Origin: Gemmatimonadota bacterium
Lineage (GTDB): Bacteria; Gemmatimonadota; Gemmatimonadetes; Longimicrobiales; Gaopeijiaceae
Assembly (NCBI GenBank): GCA_009838975.1
Contig: VXQO01000156.1
Location: 18,251-82,250, forward strand
Reading direction: 5' to 3'
DNA length: 64,000 bases
Positions 1 to 8,685 of the stretch are shown one piece after another. Under the pieces are notes generated by a model. That model worked only from the letters and a program-made list of their open reading frames with translations. It searched no databases and was not told where the DNA came from. Every line of letters starts with the position of its first letter. Position 1 is the first letter of the stretch. A program made the translations under genes and the position numbers.

Positions 1-541
1 CATCCCGGACCACGACCGCTTGATATCCCGTGCGCTCCCGTCGAAGACCTCTGCGGGTCACGACTCCGAAGCCGCCGGTCTCACGAACCCTGCGTTCGAA
101 CGCCCCACCAGCGGCAAAAACGTGGTATCCCGCAATGTCCGCGACCAAGGTACTTCCGTCCCTCCACACGACCAGTTCCGTTCCCCTCTGGAATTCGCCG
201 GGTCCCTCGCCGGGACGACCGAAGTTCCGCACATGGCGACCGGAGGCGTCCACGACGACGACTCGACCAGCGGCCCTCATGTCTGTCCCGTCCAGCAGGT
301 ACAACCTCCCGGCAGCGTCGAAGCCGAGGCCCAGGATTGTCGAGAACTGTTCCCATTCGGCAACCGCATCAGCCGACCCAACGCGATACACCGACTCGAA
401 GTCCGCTGAGAGGGGTAGATCCTCCGCCGTTAGATCGACCACTTCTTGGGCACCGGTACTGGTGGGTCCCCGGAAGCCGACACAACCTACGGCGATCCAC
501 ATGCCACTGATGGCCCACACTGGCCGCGCTCTTCGATGCAT
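1..541 (-). CDS. Six-bladed beta-propeller secreted protein, 3' end outside window
   Basis: The reading frame stays open from an ATG at 541 to the left edge, so the C-terminus is missing. The N-terminus has a hydrophobic stretch with a possible signal or lipobox cysteine (AVGCVG near residues 17-22). NHL/propeller-type strands follow (LGFDAAGRLYLLDG, RVVVVDASG), then the signature GRPGEGPGEF near residue 112. The segment after the signal resembles the propeller at 49077-50312 (shared pattern ADFE.(I/V)(F/Y)RVG...WEQF.TI). Its role is unknown; such proteins are periplasmic or surface proteins, often lipoproteins. It is transcribed away from the small secreted protein at 789. I am confident of the coding frame and family, less of the exact start. 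Confidence 0.75.
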   Translation of the reverse strand, partial: MHRRARPVWAISGMWIAVGCVGFRGPTSTGAQEVVDLTAEDLPLSADFESVYRVGSADAVAEWEQFSTILGLGFDAAGRLYLLDGTDMRAAGRVVVVDASGRHVRNFGRPGEGPGEFQRGTELVVWRDGSTLVADIAGYHVFAAGGAFERRVRETGGFGVVTRRGLRRERTGYQAVVVRD

Positions 542-788
542 CGCCGTCACACCTCCGGTTGGTTCAGATTCCGTAAAGCCCGAGAATCCACCTACCATCG
601 CAGAGGAAGATGAGAGTACGCAAGCCGCTAACCAACCACGCAACGGGCATCCGACAACAGGCTCGGGGAGAATCCCGCATACCGTGCTTCGACCGGCTGG
701 GTCCGCCGTGCATCTTGCGCCGACACCACGTTGGCCCATAGACTGCGGCCTCTCCGACTCGGACCACCTACCTACCGAGGACGCTGGA

Positions 789-1076
789 ATGTCTGCGAAC
801 CCAACCCGAAGGAACCGCTCCGTCGTTTTCGCCATCCTACTCATGGTGGGCCTGACCATCGGCGCACCTGTCGTCGTTACGCAGGAACCGCCGGACGATG
901 GCCCCACCCTCTGCGAGCTTCTCCGAGCGACGCAGCGACAGGCATGTGCTGACGCGCTGGAGGCGATTGAGGACGCGGAGTCCGAGCAAGAACGTGAACG
1001 GGCTCGAAGGCTCGTCAAACTGTGTCTCGACCTGATGGAGGACTACATCGAGTTGTGTATCCTCGATCCAGATTGA
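789..1076 (+). CDS. Small secreted helical protein with twin CX10C motifs
   Basis: This encodes 95 residues. The N-terminus is basic (TRRNR) and is followed by a hydrophobic signal sequence (SVVFAILLMVGLTIGAPVVV). The mature part is short, highly charged and predicted helical. It contains exactly four cysteines arranged as CX10C, about 26 residues of E/R-rich helix, then CX10C, as expected for two helices clamped by disulfides. The stop codon overlaps the ATG of the following propeller lipoprotein, so the two are translationally coupled and probably act together outside the cytoplasm. I recognise no family. The ATG at 789 was chosen because the signal sequence begins just after it; the longer upstream reading frame looks non-coding. 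Confidence 0.6.
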   Translation: MSANPTRRNRSVVFAILLMVGLTIGAPVVVTQEPPDDGPTLCELLRATQRQACADALEAIEDAESEQERERARRLVKLCLDLMEDYIELCILDPD

Positions 1077-2170
1077 TGACGCCGCGCGGCTTCCTCGCGT
1101 TGGCTTGTTCCACGTTTCTGCTCGCCTCCTGTGGCGGCGACCAAACGGGTGGTGATCCGGCCGACCTTATGTCGGCCACGTTCAACGGCGGATTCTGGAT
1201 CGGGGACGAGCCGTCAGAACAGCAGTTCACGGAGATTACTTCAATAGCCTTCGCCCCCGACGGCAAACTGGTCGTAATGGACCGGGGCGAGGCGACCGTG
1301 ACGGTGTTCGACCCCGATGGCCGCGAGGTTGCGCGATGGGGTAATCAAGGCGAGGGTCCTGGGGAGTTCAGTGGCACCCGCGGTAAACTGGCAGTCTCGG
1401 CCACTGCGACCGTCGCGGTTGACGACGCTGGAAGCGTGGACCTCTTCACGGTCGGCGGAACTCTGATCGATTCCCACCCGCTCGGAGCACTATCGGTATT
1501 CGACCTCGGCTTCGATGGCGATGGCAACGTGTTGGCAAGGACACAGTCGCACGAGGCACTCGTTGTCAACACGGGGGAGCAAATCTTGCGGCTCACGGAC
1601 CAACTAGTGGTTTGGTCGTCCGAGCCGTCATCGGCGGACCGGCTCCAGTGGTTTCGCCCGCACTTAGAGTTCGCGAGCTTACCGGACGGGCGAATCGCTG
1701 TCGGGATGAGTGATCAATACGACCTCGTCGTGCTGGATGCTTCCACAGGCCGAGAATTGGACCACATTTCACGGGACATTCCGCTGAGGGGTCCCTCCGA
1801 TGAATTCGCAGATCGCTTCCTCGGCGACATGCCCGAACTGCGTGGGCGGGTGACCCTTGCGGAGACTTTTCCGGTAATCAGCGGGGTGTTCACCGGGCCA
1901 CCCGGTCGAGCCGTGTGGATCCGGCGGGGCATGGGTGTCGGCGATTCGCTAGCGCCGCCTGCCGATGACATGGACGAGTGGACGTTCGTGCTCTACGACT
2001 TGTTCTCAGGCGACGCATACGAGTATCTGGGCACAGTGCAGATTCCACCGGGCTTGGAACTCATGGCTGGGGATGCGACACGAGTGGCTGGTGTACACAC
2101 CGGTGCGATGGGAGAGCACTCCGTCCGCGTGATGCGTGTCAACTTTTCGGATCCTTTGGACGTAGGTTGA
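1076..2170 (+). CDS. Six-bladed beta-propeller lipoprotein
   Basis: The protein has 364 residues and starts at an ATG overlapping the previous stop (TGATG). A lipoprotein signal peptide ends in LLASCGG, so the mature N-terminus should be a lipidated cysteine. The body shows repeated propeller strands (IAFAPDGKLVVMDRG, VTVFDPDGREVARWG) and the family motif GNQGEGPGEFSG near residue 90. No catalytic residues are recognisable. It is probably a periplasm-facing or surface lipoprotein with a binding role. Coupling to the twin-CX10C protein suggests a receptor-ligand or scaffold relationship, which is inference only. No gene follows for about 1 kb. Confidence 0.8.
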   Translation: MTPRGFLALACSTFLLASCGGDQTGGDPADLMSATFNGGFWIGDEPSEQQFTEITSIAFAPDGKLVVMDRGEATVTVFDPDGREVARWGNQGEGPGEFSGTRGKLAVSATATVAVDDAGSVDLFTVGGTLIDSHPLGALSVFDLGFDGDGNVLARTQSHEALVVNTGEQILRLTDQLVVWSSEPSSADRLQWFRPHLEFASLPDGRIAVGMSDQYDLVVLDASTGRELDHISRDIPLRGPSDEFADRFLGDMPELRGRVTLAETFPVISGVFTGPPGRAVWIRRGMGVGDSLAPPADDMDEWTFVLYDLFSGDAYEYLGTVQIPPGLELMAGDATRVAGVHTGAMGEHSVRVMRVNFSDPLDVG

Positions 2171-3156
2171 AACGGAGTCGCTCGGCTTTGGGAAAAAGCA
2201 ATCGGCGCCCACGAAGGGATTGCGCCGCCGCGCCGAAGCTCCTTCGGGTAAGCCCCGCGAACTGCCAATCCGCAGCCCCGAACGGAAACAAGCCAGCTTA
2301 CTCCGTGTGGCCACACTCCGTGCGTCCCCTGCCGGAGGCTGGCGGGGGGCTGCGCCCCCTCTGACCCTGCGTTTCCGGCCCGCCACGGGAGCGGCGGGCG
2401 GCGGAGGTGCTCCAACCCCCCGAACCCCGTCGCGGGGGCCACGGCCGAGCGTAGCCCCGTCGTGGCCGACGACTCGGCCGACCTGATCCTCGACGGACGG
2501 TCGGCCGGGAACTTGGCCGTGACCGGCGCGGGCTTGAGGATCCGCCCGTGGGTCGTTCCTTCGCCCAATGGGTGCAGCGATCCAAGTCATGCACCCAAAT
2601 CCCTGTCGAGCCCGGGGACACCGGTCTCACGGCCATTCTGGGCGTTTTGGGGGCGGTTTGGCGGAATCCAAGACCGTGGGATCGACTGTAACGCACGGAC
2701 TCGACCCCCGGAAGGGTAGGAGTACCCCCGGCTTCGAGCTTCCGACCGAGGAACTCGACATCCTCGCGGCGGATGATCGGGCTGCGAAGCCGGGTCGAGG
2801 CGCGCTCGCGACGGCGGACGGCTGGCGATGGCCGCATGGCCCGCGTGCGCCATCAGGTGACCCGGCTCCGGCGCTCCGTGCCCATGGACATGGCGCGCGA
2901 CGGTCGTATCGGGGGTTCGGGGGCGTCCCCCGACCAGAGTTTTTGTGAAACAAAATAACATCTGGCTCCTCCACGAACCGGAGAAACCAGCGCCGCCGTG
3001 GCGGCTGCCCCGCAAGGCTGATCCCGCGCACTCTCCCGAAGGCCGTTTCATCGACCGAGCCAAGATGGCCTGACGGAAGACTAGCGGAAAACCCCAGCCC
3101 ACGCGATACTTCGTTCGCGCAGATCGTGCAGTCCATCTATCGAGAGGAATCGAACG
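2171..3156. other. About 1 kb with no convincing gene
   Basis: Several overlapping frames are open on both strands, but they have the low-complexity R/P/G/S composition of GC-rich shadow frames, and none has a start, ribosome site or domain I recognise. The stretch contains a G/C hairpin at 2345-2359 and a short AT-rich patch near 2941-2960. It lies between propeller cargo and a tyrosine recombinase. It may hold recombination sites or the remains of cargo genes, but I cannot identify either. Confidence 0.5.
2345..2359. repeat. G/C hairpin, copy 1 of a small repeat family
   Basis: GGGGGC and GCCCCC arms enclose a three-base loop, flanked by CTGGC on the left and TCTGACCC on the right. Closely similar units occur at 49013-49027 and, inverted, around 50505-50524. 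It could act as a terminator for the propeller gene at 1076-2170 or be a REP-like element. Confidence 0.5.
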
Positions 3157-4317
3157 ATGGCACGCACGAAACGAAGTCGGCGCTCGTACGGCGCCGGCGA
3201 ATGGGGCCGGAACCGGGTCAGGATCTTCCCGGACCCGAAGACCGGCAACTTCCAGATTGAGTGGCGCGAGAACGGACGCAGGCGGAGCCGGTCGCTCGGG
3301 CACCGCGACTGGCGGCGCGCGAAGCGGCAGGCGGACGAATTCGCCGCCGGGTTCGCCGGACCGGAGATCGGAGGCGGCGCGGAAACCAAGCCCGAGCCGC
3401 TCACGCTGGAAAGGCTCTTTGACATCTACGGTCAGGAGGTGACGCCCGCCAAGGGCGCTCACACGCGGCAGCACGACCGAACGTCGATGCGGATGTTCCT
3501 CGACCTCTTCGGACGGAACCGCGACCCGGCGACCCTGTCTCAGAGGGACTGGGACCGGTTCATCCGGGAGCGCCGCGCGGGCAGGATCGGACCGAGCGGC
3601 AAGCCCGTGGCGGACCGGACGGTCGAATACGACCTGAAGTTTCTGATCGCCGTCCTGAACTGGGCGGCGAAGTCCCGCGACGAGCGGGGCCGGTTGCTGC
3701 TCGACCGGAACCCGCTCAGAGGCTTCAGGACGCCGAGGGAGAAGAACCCGAACCGGGTGGTGCTCGAAGAGGAGGAGTACCGGGCGCTTATGAAGGTGTC
3801 GCGCCGGGTGGACTGGCGGTTCCGCGTGGCGCTCGTGCTCGCGCACGAAACCGGCCACCGCATCGGTGCCATTCGGCAGCTTCGGTGGCGCGACATCGAC
3901 TTCGAGGGCGGAACCATCGTCTGGCGCGCCGAGCACGACAAGACCGGCTACGAGCACGTCACGCCCGTCACGGACGAGGCCTTGGATGCCTTGAAGGAGG
4001 CGCGGAGTTGGAATCCCACCGCCGGGGATGCCCCGGTCATGCCCGCGCCCCGGAATCCGTCGGCCTGCATGGGAGCCGCGTTGGCGCAGGGGTGGTGGGA
4101 CAGGGCCGAGAGGCTCGCGGGACTGGAGCCGAAGCCCGGCAGGGGCTGGCACTCGCTGCGGCGCAAGTTCGCCTCCGACCTGATGGACCAGCCGTTGAAG
4201 GTGCTCTGCCAGCTCGGCGGCTGGAAGACGGCCAAGACGGTGCTTCGGTGCTATCAGAGAGCCGACGAGGGACAGCTTCGGAAGGCTCTGGAAGACCGCC
4301 GCCGGGCTCGCGGCTGA
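3157..4317 (+). CDS. Tyrosine recombinase / phage-type integrase
   Basis: The 386-residue protein should perform site-specific strand exchange for an integrated element. An N-terminal arm and SAM-like core-binding region (FDIYGQEVTP, then MRMFLDLFG) precede the catalytic domain. That domain shows the first arginine in HETGHRIGAIRQLRW, a lysine in the HDKTG hairpin, the HxxR box in GWHSLRRKF, and the nucleophile region GGWKTAKTVLRCYQRAD, with the tyrosine near residue 367. A good ribosome site (GAGAGGAA) precedes the ATG. It is probably the recombinase of an element extending left of the window. I found no attachment repeat inside the window for it. Confidence 0.9.
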   Translation: MARTKRSRRSYGAGEWGRNRVRIFPDPKTGNFQIEWRENGRRRSRSLGHRDWRRAKRQADEFAAGFAGPEIGGGAETKPEPLTLERLFDIYGQEVTPAKGAHTRQHDRTSMRMFLDLFGRNRDPATLSQRDWDRFIRERRAGRIGPSGKPVADRTVEYDLKFLIAVLNWAAKSRDERGRLLLDRNPLRGFRTPREKNPNRVVLEEEEYRALMKVSRRVDWRFRVALVLAHETGHRIGAIRQLRWRDIDFEGGTIVWRAEHDKTGYEHVTPVTDEALDALKEARSWNPTAGDAPVMPAPRNPSACMGAALAQGWWDRAERLAGLEPKPGRGWHSLRRKFASDLMDQPLKVLCQLGGWKTAKTVLRCYQRADEGQLRKALEDRRRARG

Positions 4318-4463
4318 AATCGAGACCAGCGGGAATCAATCAGCGGGAAATCGGGCTGTCGAACATGCAACCACATTCACCGCAACAAGATGCGAAACTT
4401 CAACCACATGTCAGCCCGGCGCCTCGCCACTCTCGGTGCTCACGCGGGTTTGTCCACGGACTG

Positions 4464-5051
4464 CTAACGGGGCGCCAGGCTGAACGGCTCGCGCGCGAAC
4501 ACCCGGCGCACCATCGGCTCGAAGAACTCGAGCGGCAGCGAATCGTAGTCGGGATCGAAAGAGCACTGGTCCCAGCGGTGACAGAAGTCCACGGCGTCCT
4601 GGTACCAGGGGTGGTCGCGGTACTTGTCGCGCGCGTGGCGGTCGCGGTCCAGGTGGTGGGCGTAGTAGTAGTACTGGAAAAGGCCGTGGTGCAACACGAT
4701 CCAGTACGTTCGCTCGGTCACGTAGGGGCGAAGGATCAGTGCGGACAGCGCGCCGTGGCTGTGCGGCGCCATCAGGTCGTCGATGTCGTGCAGGAGCGCC
4801 GCGACCACGAGCTCTTCTTCCGCACCGTCGCGATACGCCCGGGTCGCGGTCTGAACGGAATGCTCGAGCCGGTCGACCTTGTACCCGCCGACCGAACCGG
4901 TCAGCTCCCGCAGGTGCGCCAGCACACGGTCGGCGGTGCCGGCGGCGAACTCGTCCTCGAGGCGATCCAGCAGCTGGTAGTCCTCTCTTGTCCCGTCCGC
5001 CATGGCAGTGAAGCTGACTGTAGGAGCGTTCGGCGTTTCCATACCCTGCAT
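4464..5051 (-). CDS. HD-domain mixed-valence di-iron oxygenase-like protein (PhnZ/TmpB-like)
   Basis: The 195-residue protein has an HD fold with ligand motifs in the expected order: RLEH near residue 60, LLHD near 87, PHSHG, LHHG, and a late WD in the segment around residue 160. HD proteins of this size beside a gamma-butyrobetaine-hydroxylase-like dioxygenase include TmpB and PhnZ, which oxidatively cleave hydroxylated aminophosphonates; others are phosphohydrolases. The residues preceding RLEH do not show the Tyr/Glu pair I associate with PhnZ, so the substrate may differ. It is divergent from the dioxygenase at 5175 across about 120 bp. The start is either this ATG or the one three codons downstream, which sits better behind GAGG. 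Confidence 0.75.
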   Translation of the reverse strand: MQGMETPNAPTVSFTAMADGTREDYQLLDRLEDEFAAGTADRVLAHLRELTGSVGGYKVDRLEHSVQTATRAYRDGAEEELVVAALLHDIDDLMAPHSHGALSALILRPYVTERTYWIVLHHGLFQYYYYAHHLDRDRHARDKYRDHPWYQDAVDFCHRWDQCSFDPDYDSLPLEFFEPMVRRVFAREPFSLAPR

Positions 5052-5174
5052 CCTCGTTTCTCCGGCGATGATGGCTGCTTGTCACGCACCGTGCGGAGAA
5101 GCCGCGAGACTTGTCAAGGGCGACTCCAGCCGCCCATGGTGCATCCTGGTCACATCGGACTGGGGGTATCGCCC

Positions 5175-6317
5175 ATGCATCGCTCGATCAGCAGCCTCAC
5201 CAGAAACGCCGACGCCCTCGCCGCGATCTGGAGCGGCGGAGAACGCACCGATCTTCCCTACCTCTGGCTGCGCGACAACTGTGGGTGCGGCGAGTGCCGC
5301 GTCGTGCAGACCACCGAGAAGCGGTTCCATATCTACCGCGTACCCCCGGACCTGAAACCCAGGGAAGTAAGCGTCGAACACGCCGGATCCAAGGACGAGG
5401 CGCTGTCGATCGCGTGGCCTGACGGACACCGCACGCGCTATCGATCGAGCGAAATCCACGGCCTCCTGAGCCTGTCGCATTTCGACCTGCGCTATTGGGA
5501 CGGGCGATTCCGGCCACGGCGGTTCGACTACCGGCGGTTCCTGGCGAGCGACCGTGCCGCGGCGGAGCTGATCGAGGAGTTTCTGCGGACAGGGGTCTGC
5601 ATTCTGGTCGACGCCCCCACCGAGCCCGATTCGTCGGAGCAGCTCACGACCCGCCTGGGGCCGATCCGCGAGGTGCTGTTCGAGCGCATCCACAACGTCA
5701 AGGTCGACCCGAAGGGGTACAACATCGCACACACGGATCTGGCGGTCGCGCCGCACAACGACTTTACCAGCTACACCTGGCTCCCGAACGTGCAGGCCCT
5801 GCACATGCTGGTGAACGAGTGCGAAGGCGGCGAATCCGTCGTGGTCGACGGGTTCGGCCTGCTCGAAGGCCTGCGCAGCGAGCACCCCAACAAGTTCGAC
5901 GTGCTGTGCGCGGTGCCGGTGCCGTTCCGCATCTTCAGCGACGAATACGAGTGCTACGCCGTCAACCCCATGGTGGAACTGGACCGCGACGACAACGTCA
6001 GGCTGTTGCGCTTCAACACCGCCCAGATGCAGGCCGTTCCCCTGTCCGAGCCCCGGCTGGCCGAGTTCTACGCCGCCTACCACGAGCTGTCCAGGCGCGT
6101 CAATTCCTCCGACGCCCAGGTCACCTTCAGGCTGGAGGGCGGGCAGATCCTGCTGTGCGCCGGGCACCGGGTGCTGCACGGCCGCAAGGCGCTGCGCTCA
6201 ACCGGCAGGCGACACCTGCAGGACGCCTACTTCGAGCACGACAACGTGCGCAACCACCCGAGGCTGCTGCGCCGGACAGGTCGGATCCGAGGTCGTCAGA
6301 ACCCCAGCAAGCCGTAG
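5175..6317 (+). CDS. Fe(II)/2-oxoglutarate dioxygenase, gamma-butyrobetaine hydroxylase / TmpA type
   Basis: The protein has 380 residues. The N-terminal GBBH-like domain carries YLWLRDNCGCGEC with the cysteine cluster that binds zinc in this family. The C-terminal TauD-type double-stranded helix has the metal motif in APHNDFTSY near residue 193 and the distal histidine with the 2-oxoglutarate arginine in HRVLHGRKAL near residue 337. Characterised relatives hydroxylate quaternary ammonium compounds: gamma-butyrobetaine, trimethyllysine, or 2-trimethylaminoethylphosphonate. The HD-protein partner favours a phosphonate substrate, which is inference from context. The start puts the family N-terminal strand directly after the initiator; longer upstream frames lack homology. 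The 3' end overlaps the next gene on the opposite strand by 22 bp. Confidence 0.85.
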   Translation: MHRSISSLTRNADALAAIWSGGERTDLPYLWLRDNCGCGECRVVQTTEKRFHIYRVPPDLKPREVSVEHAGSKDEALSIAWPDGHRTRYRSSEIHGLLSLSHFDLRYWDGRFRPRRFDYRRFLASDRAAAELIEEFLRTGVCILVDAPTEPDSSEQLTTRLGPIREVLFERIHNVKVDPKGYNIAHTDLAVAPHNDFTSYTWLPNVQALHMLVNECEGGESVVVDGFGLLEGLRSEHPNKFDVLCAVPVPFRIFSDEYECYAVNPMVELDRDDNVRLLRFNTAQMQAVPLSEPRLAEFYAAYHELSRRVNSSDAQVTFRLEGGQILLCAGHRVLHGRKALRSTGRRHLQDAYFEHDNVRNHPRLLRRTGRIRGRQNPSKP

Positions 6318-7015
6318 TTCCCGTCCAGGATCAACCGCACCGACACGTATAGTCCGAACGCCGGTACGAGCACCCAAGCCGCGTTCAAGGCAAAGACATA
6401 CGTGTAGAGCTCGCGCCTGGTGACGTGTCGCTGCCGCTGCGCCACGAAGAAACTCACCCAGTAGAGCGACGACACGTAGACCCACTGCCAGAACAGCATG
6501 GCGCCGATCGTGCCGGCAACGACGGCCGGCAGGAAACCGAGGGTGTACGTCGAGTACAGGATCAGGGTGGGCAGCGGTGTGACAAAACCGTTGCCGATAT
6601 CGGCCGTGAACCCGAAGGTGTCGCGATCCGAGTACGACGAGTCGATCATCGAATACGTGGCCCACACGTCCGCCCACACCGTCGGGGACAATGCCTTTCT
6701 CAGCGGCACTTTGGCCGAAAGGAACTCGAGCGCAGGCGTCCGGCCGGTTTCCTTGTGCCGTTTTCGCCAATACCCGAAGCGAGCCTCGACGTAGTCGCGG
6801 CGGAAAAACAGACACGCTTCCCAATAGCAGATCAGCAGATTGGTCGAGAAGAACAGGCTGAACAGACAGTGGACGGCGTTGAAGTCGCCGTGCAGTTGGT
6901 AGCGGCCGCCGATACCGAGCAGCGACAGGAGTGCGATGATCAGTGCCGCCAACAACGCGGCCGGAATGCCGCGACCGCCTTTGCGCGCGTTTCGTTCAGT
7001 CGCCTCGATAGCCAC
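6296..7015 (-). CDS. Multi-pass membrane protein, EXPERA/emopamil-binding-like
   Basis: This encodes about 239 residues with five hydrophobic segments: one near the N-terminus, one before EACLFFRRDY, and three in the C-terminal half. Between them lies WATYSMIDSSYSDRDTF, followed by an acidic residue and PLP. This resembles the W..Y...DSRY...D spacing of EXPERA/emopamil-binding proteins, some of which are sterol isomerases and some unknown. The match is by eye and weak. I chose the GTG at 7015 because the longer frame would overlap the start of the Hsp70-like gene and has an unlikely N-terminus. It is convergent with the dioxygenase gene. Confidence 0.55.
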   Translation of the reverse strand: MAIEATERNARKGGRGIPAALLAALIIALLSLLGIGGRYQLHGDFNAVHCLFSLFFSTNLLICYWEACLFFRRDYVEARFGYWRKRHKETGRTPALEFLSAKVPLRKALSPTVWADVWATYSMIDSSYSDRDTFGFTADIGNGFVTPLPTLILYSTYTLGFLPAVVAGTIGAMLFWQWVYVSSLYWVSFFVAQRQRHVTRRELYTYVFALNAAWVLVPAFGLYVSVRLILDGNYGLLGF

Positions 7016-7092
7016 GTCCCAAACTCGGCAAAGCCCGCCGCAGTTGGAACCCCACCTTCCCCCCGGCTTTGGCCCCGCACTAGATTCGCCCC

Positions 7093-8685
7093 ATGCCAAC
7101 CCACTGGGCCATCGACCTCGGCACCTCGAACACGACCATCTGCGAAGACCGGTCCGGCCGGCCGCACATCGTGAATCTGCCCGACGTCGCCAAGACCGAG
7201 CCCGTGACGCAGACCCCGGTCATGCCTTCGTGCGTGAGCGTCATGGACCGGGAGGGCGAAGACGTCCTGATCGGGCAGCAGGCCGTGACCTACAACTGGG
7301 ACGGGCGCGCCACCGGATTTGCGCGCGGTTTCAAGCGCTACCTGGGCATGGAGAGCGGCCGGGCAATGGCGCGCGTCGACGGCCGGACCTTCACCGCCCA
7401 GGACGTCGCGTCGTTCTTCCTTCGCGAGACCATCCGCACGCTCGAGGCGCGATTCGGCGAGGATGTCGCCGACATCACCATCGCGACGCCGAGCGGCTTC
7501 TACGAGACCTACAGGGCCGAGTTGCAGGCGATCATCCGGAGCGTGAAGCGCCGCGCATGGTGGGAGCGCATCTGGGCCCGCCTGCGGGGAAAGCCGGCCG
7601 GAATCGCCTTCCGGACACTCGACGAACCCGTCGCGGCCGCGCTCGGATACGGCGTGGATGTCGGTCGCCCGACCACCCTGGTCGCCTTCGACTTCGGCGG
7701 CGGATCCATGGAAGCCGCCGTCGTAAGGACCCACGGCACGCGGACGGTCGAGACCGGTCGGGCCGAGGTGCTGGCGAAGCAGGCCGTCGAGCTCGGCGGC
7801 GACGACATCGACCGCTGGATTCTGGACCGTTTCGTCCCGAAGGCGCTGCACGACTGGCCCGAATGGGAGATCGCGCTCAGATGGGAGGCCGAGCGTGTGA
7901 AGCTGCTCGCGAGTGCGGGAAGCGAGAGCGACTTCACCTTCCGCAACGAGTCTTTCGGAAGGCTGGACTATGAGGTCCTGCGCGACATTCTCGCCGAGAA
8001 CGGCCTGTACGCGCAGATGCGCGACCTCCTGCTCGCGCTGCTCGCCGAGCTGCGGAGCCGGCACGGCGTGCCGCCCGAGGGCATCGAAGACGTCATCCTC
8101 GAGGGCGGGTCCACCCTCCTGCCCGAAGTGCGCAACGTGGTGGGCGACATCCTCGGCCGGGACAAGGTGCGGGAGTGGCTCCCCTTCGAGGCCGTGGCGC
8201 GCGGTGCCTGCATCTTTGCCGGGGGCGCGCATGTGGAGGACTTCATCTACCACGACTACGCCCTTCGCCTCCTGCCCGACGACGGCGGAGAGGCCGAATA
8301 CGAGCTGCTCATCCCCGGCGGAACGAGCTTCCCGACCGTCGACAACTTCGTGACCCGCTACTACGCGCCGGGTTTCGACGGCCAGCAGCACATCAATCTC
8401 TTCATCTGCGAGGTCGGCCGCGTGGCGGGGCGTCACGTCGAGTGGAGCGAGCGCCCCAACGGTTCCCGCTACTTCGTCCCCCGAACCGCGGGCGAGCGTG
8501 CATTCTGCCTGTGCCTCAACGAGGCGGACCCCGCTCTGCCGCTCAATCCGGCCGGCAAGGGCGCGTCACCCCGGCTGCGGGTCACGTACTCGGTTGACGA
8601 GAATCGCTGGTTGTGCGTAACAGTGCACGACCTGCATAGAAAAACCGACCTCAAGGTCAAACACCCGGTGGTGCGACTCAGGTGA
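7093..8685 (+). CDS. Hsp70-like ATPase (DnaK/HSPA12-type)
   Basis: The 530-residue protein has an actin-like ATPase domain. The phosphate-1 motif AIDLGTSNTTI is at residues 6-16, phosphate-2 is FDFGGGSMEAAVV near 198, and the adenosine loop is ILEGGSTLLPEV near 338. The C-terminal part (about 410-530) is shorter and more divergent than the canonical DnaK substrate domain and lacks the EEVD-like tail. It is therefore an Hsp70 relative rather than the housekeeping chaperone. The last bases overlap the start of the HEAT-repeat gene (GTGA), so the two are co-translated. Its partner or client is unknown. Confidence 0.85.
   Translation: MPTHWAIDLGTSNTTICEDRSGRPHIVNLPDVAKTEPVTQTPVMPSCVSVMDREGEDVLIGQQAVTYNWDGRATGFARGFKRYLGMESGRAMARVDGRTFTAQDVASFFLRETIRTLEARFGEDVADITIATPSGFYETYRAELQAIIRSVKRRAWWERIWARLRGKPAGIAFRTLDEPVAAALGYGVDVGRPTTLVAFDFGGGSMEAAVVRTHGTRTVETGRAEVLAKQAVELGGDDIDRWILDRFVPKALHDWPEWEIALRWEAERVKLLASAGSESDFTFRNESFGRLDYEVLRDILAENGLYAQMRDLLLALLAELRSRHGVPPEGIEDVILEGGSTLLPEVRNVVGDILGRDKVREWLPFEAVARGACIFAGGAHVEDFIYHDYALRLLPDDGGEAEYELLIPGGTSFPTVDNFVTRYYAPGFDGQQHINLFICEVGRVAGRHVEWSERPNGSRYFVPRTAGERAFCLCLNEADPALPLNPAGKGASPRLRVTYSVDENRWLCVTVHDLHRKTDLKVKHPVVRLR

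Noticed and set aside
2462..2948. Possible small genes in the gap before the first recombinase
   Set aside because: Several frames overlap, with no ribosome site, domain or consistent composition on either strand.
4318..4463. Attachment site for the first recombinase
   Set aside because: I found no tRNA and no repeat matching another place in the window; the partner site is probably outside it.
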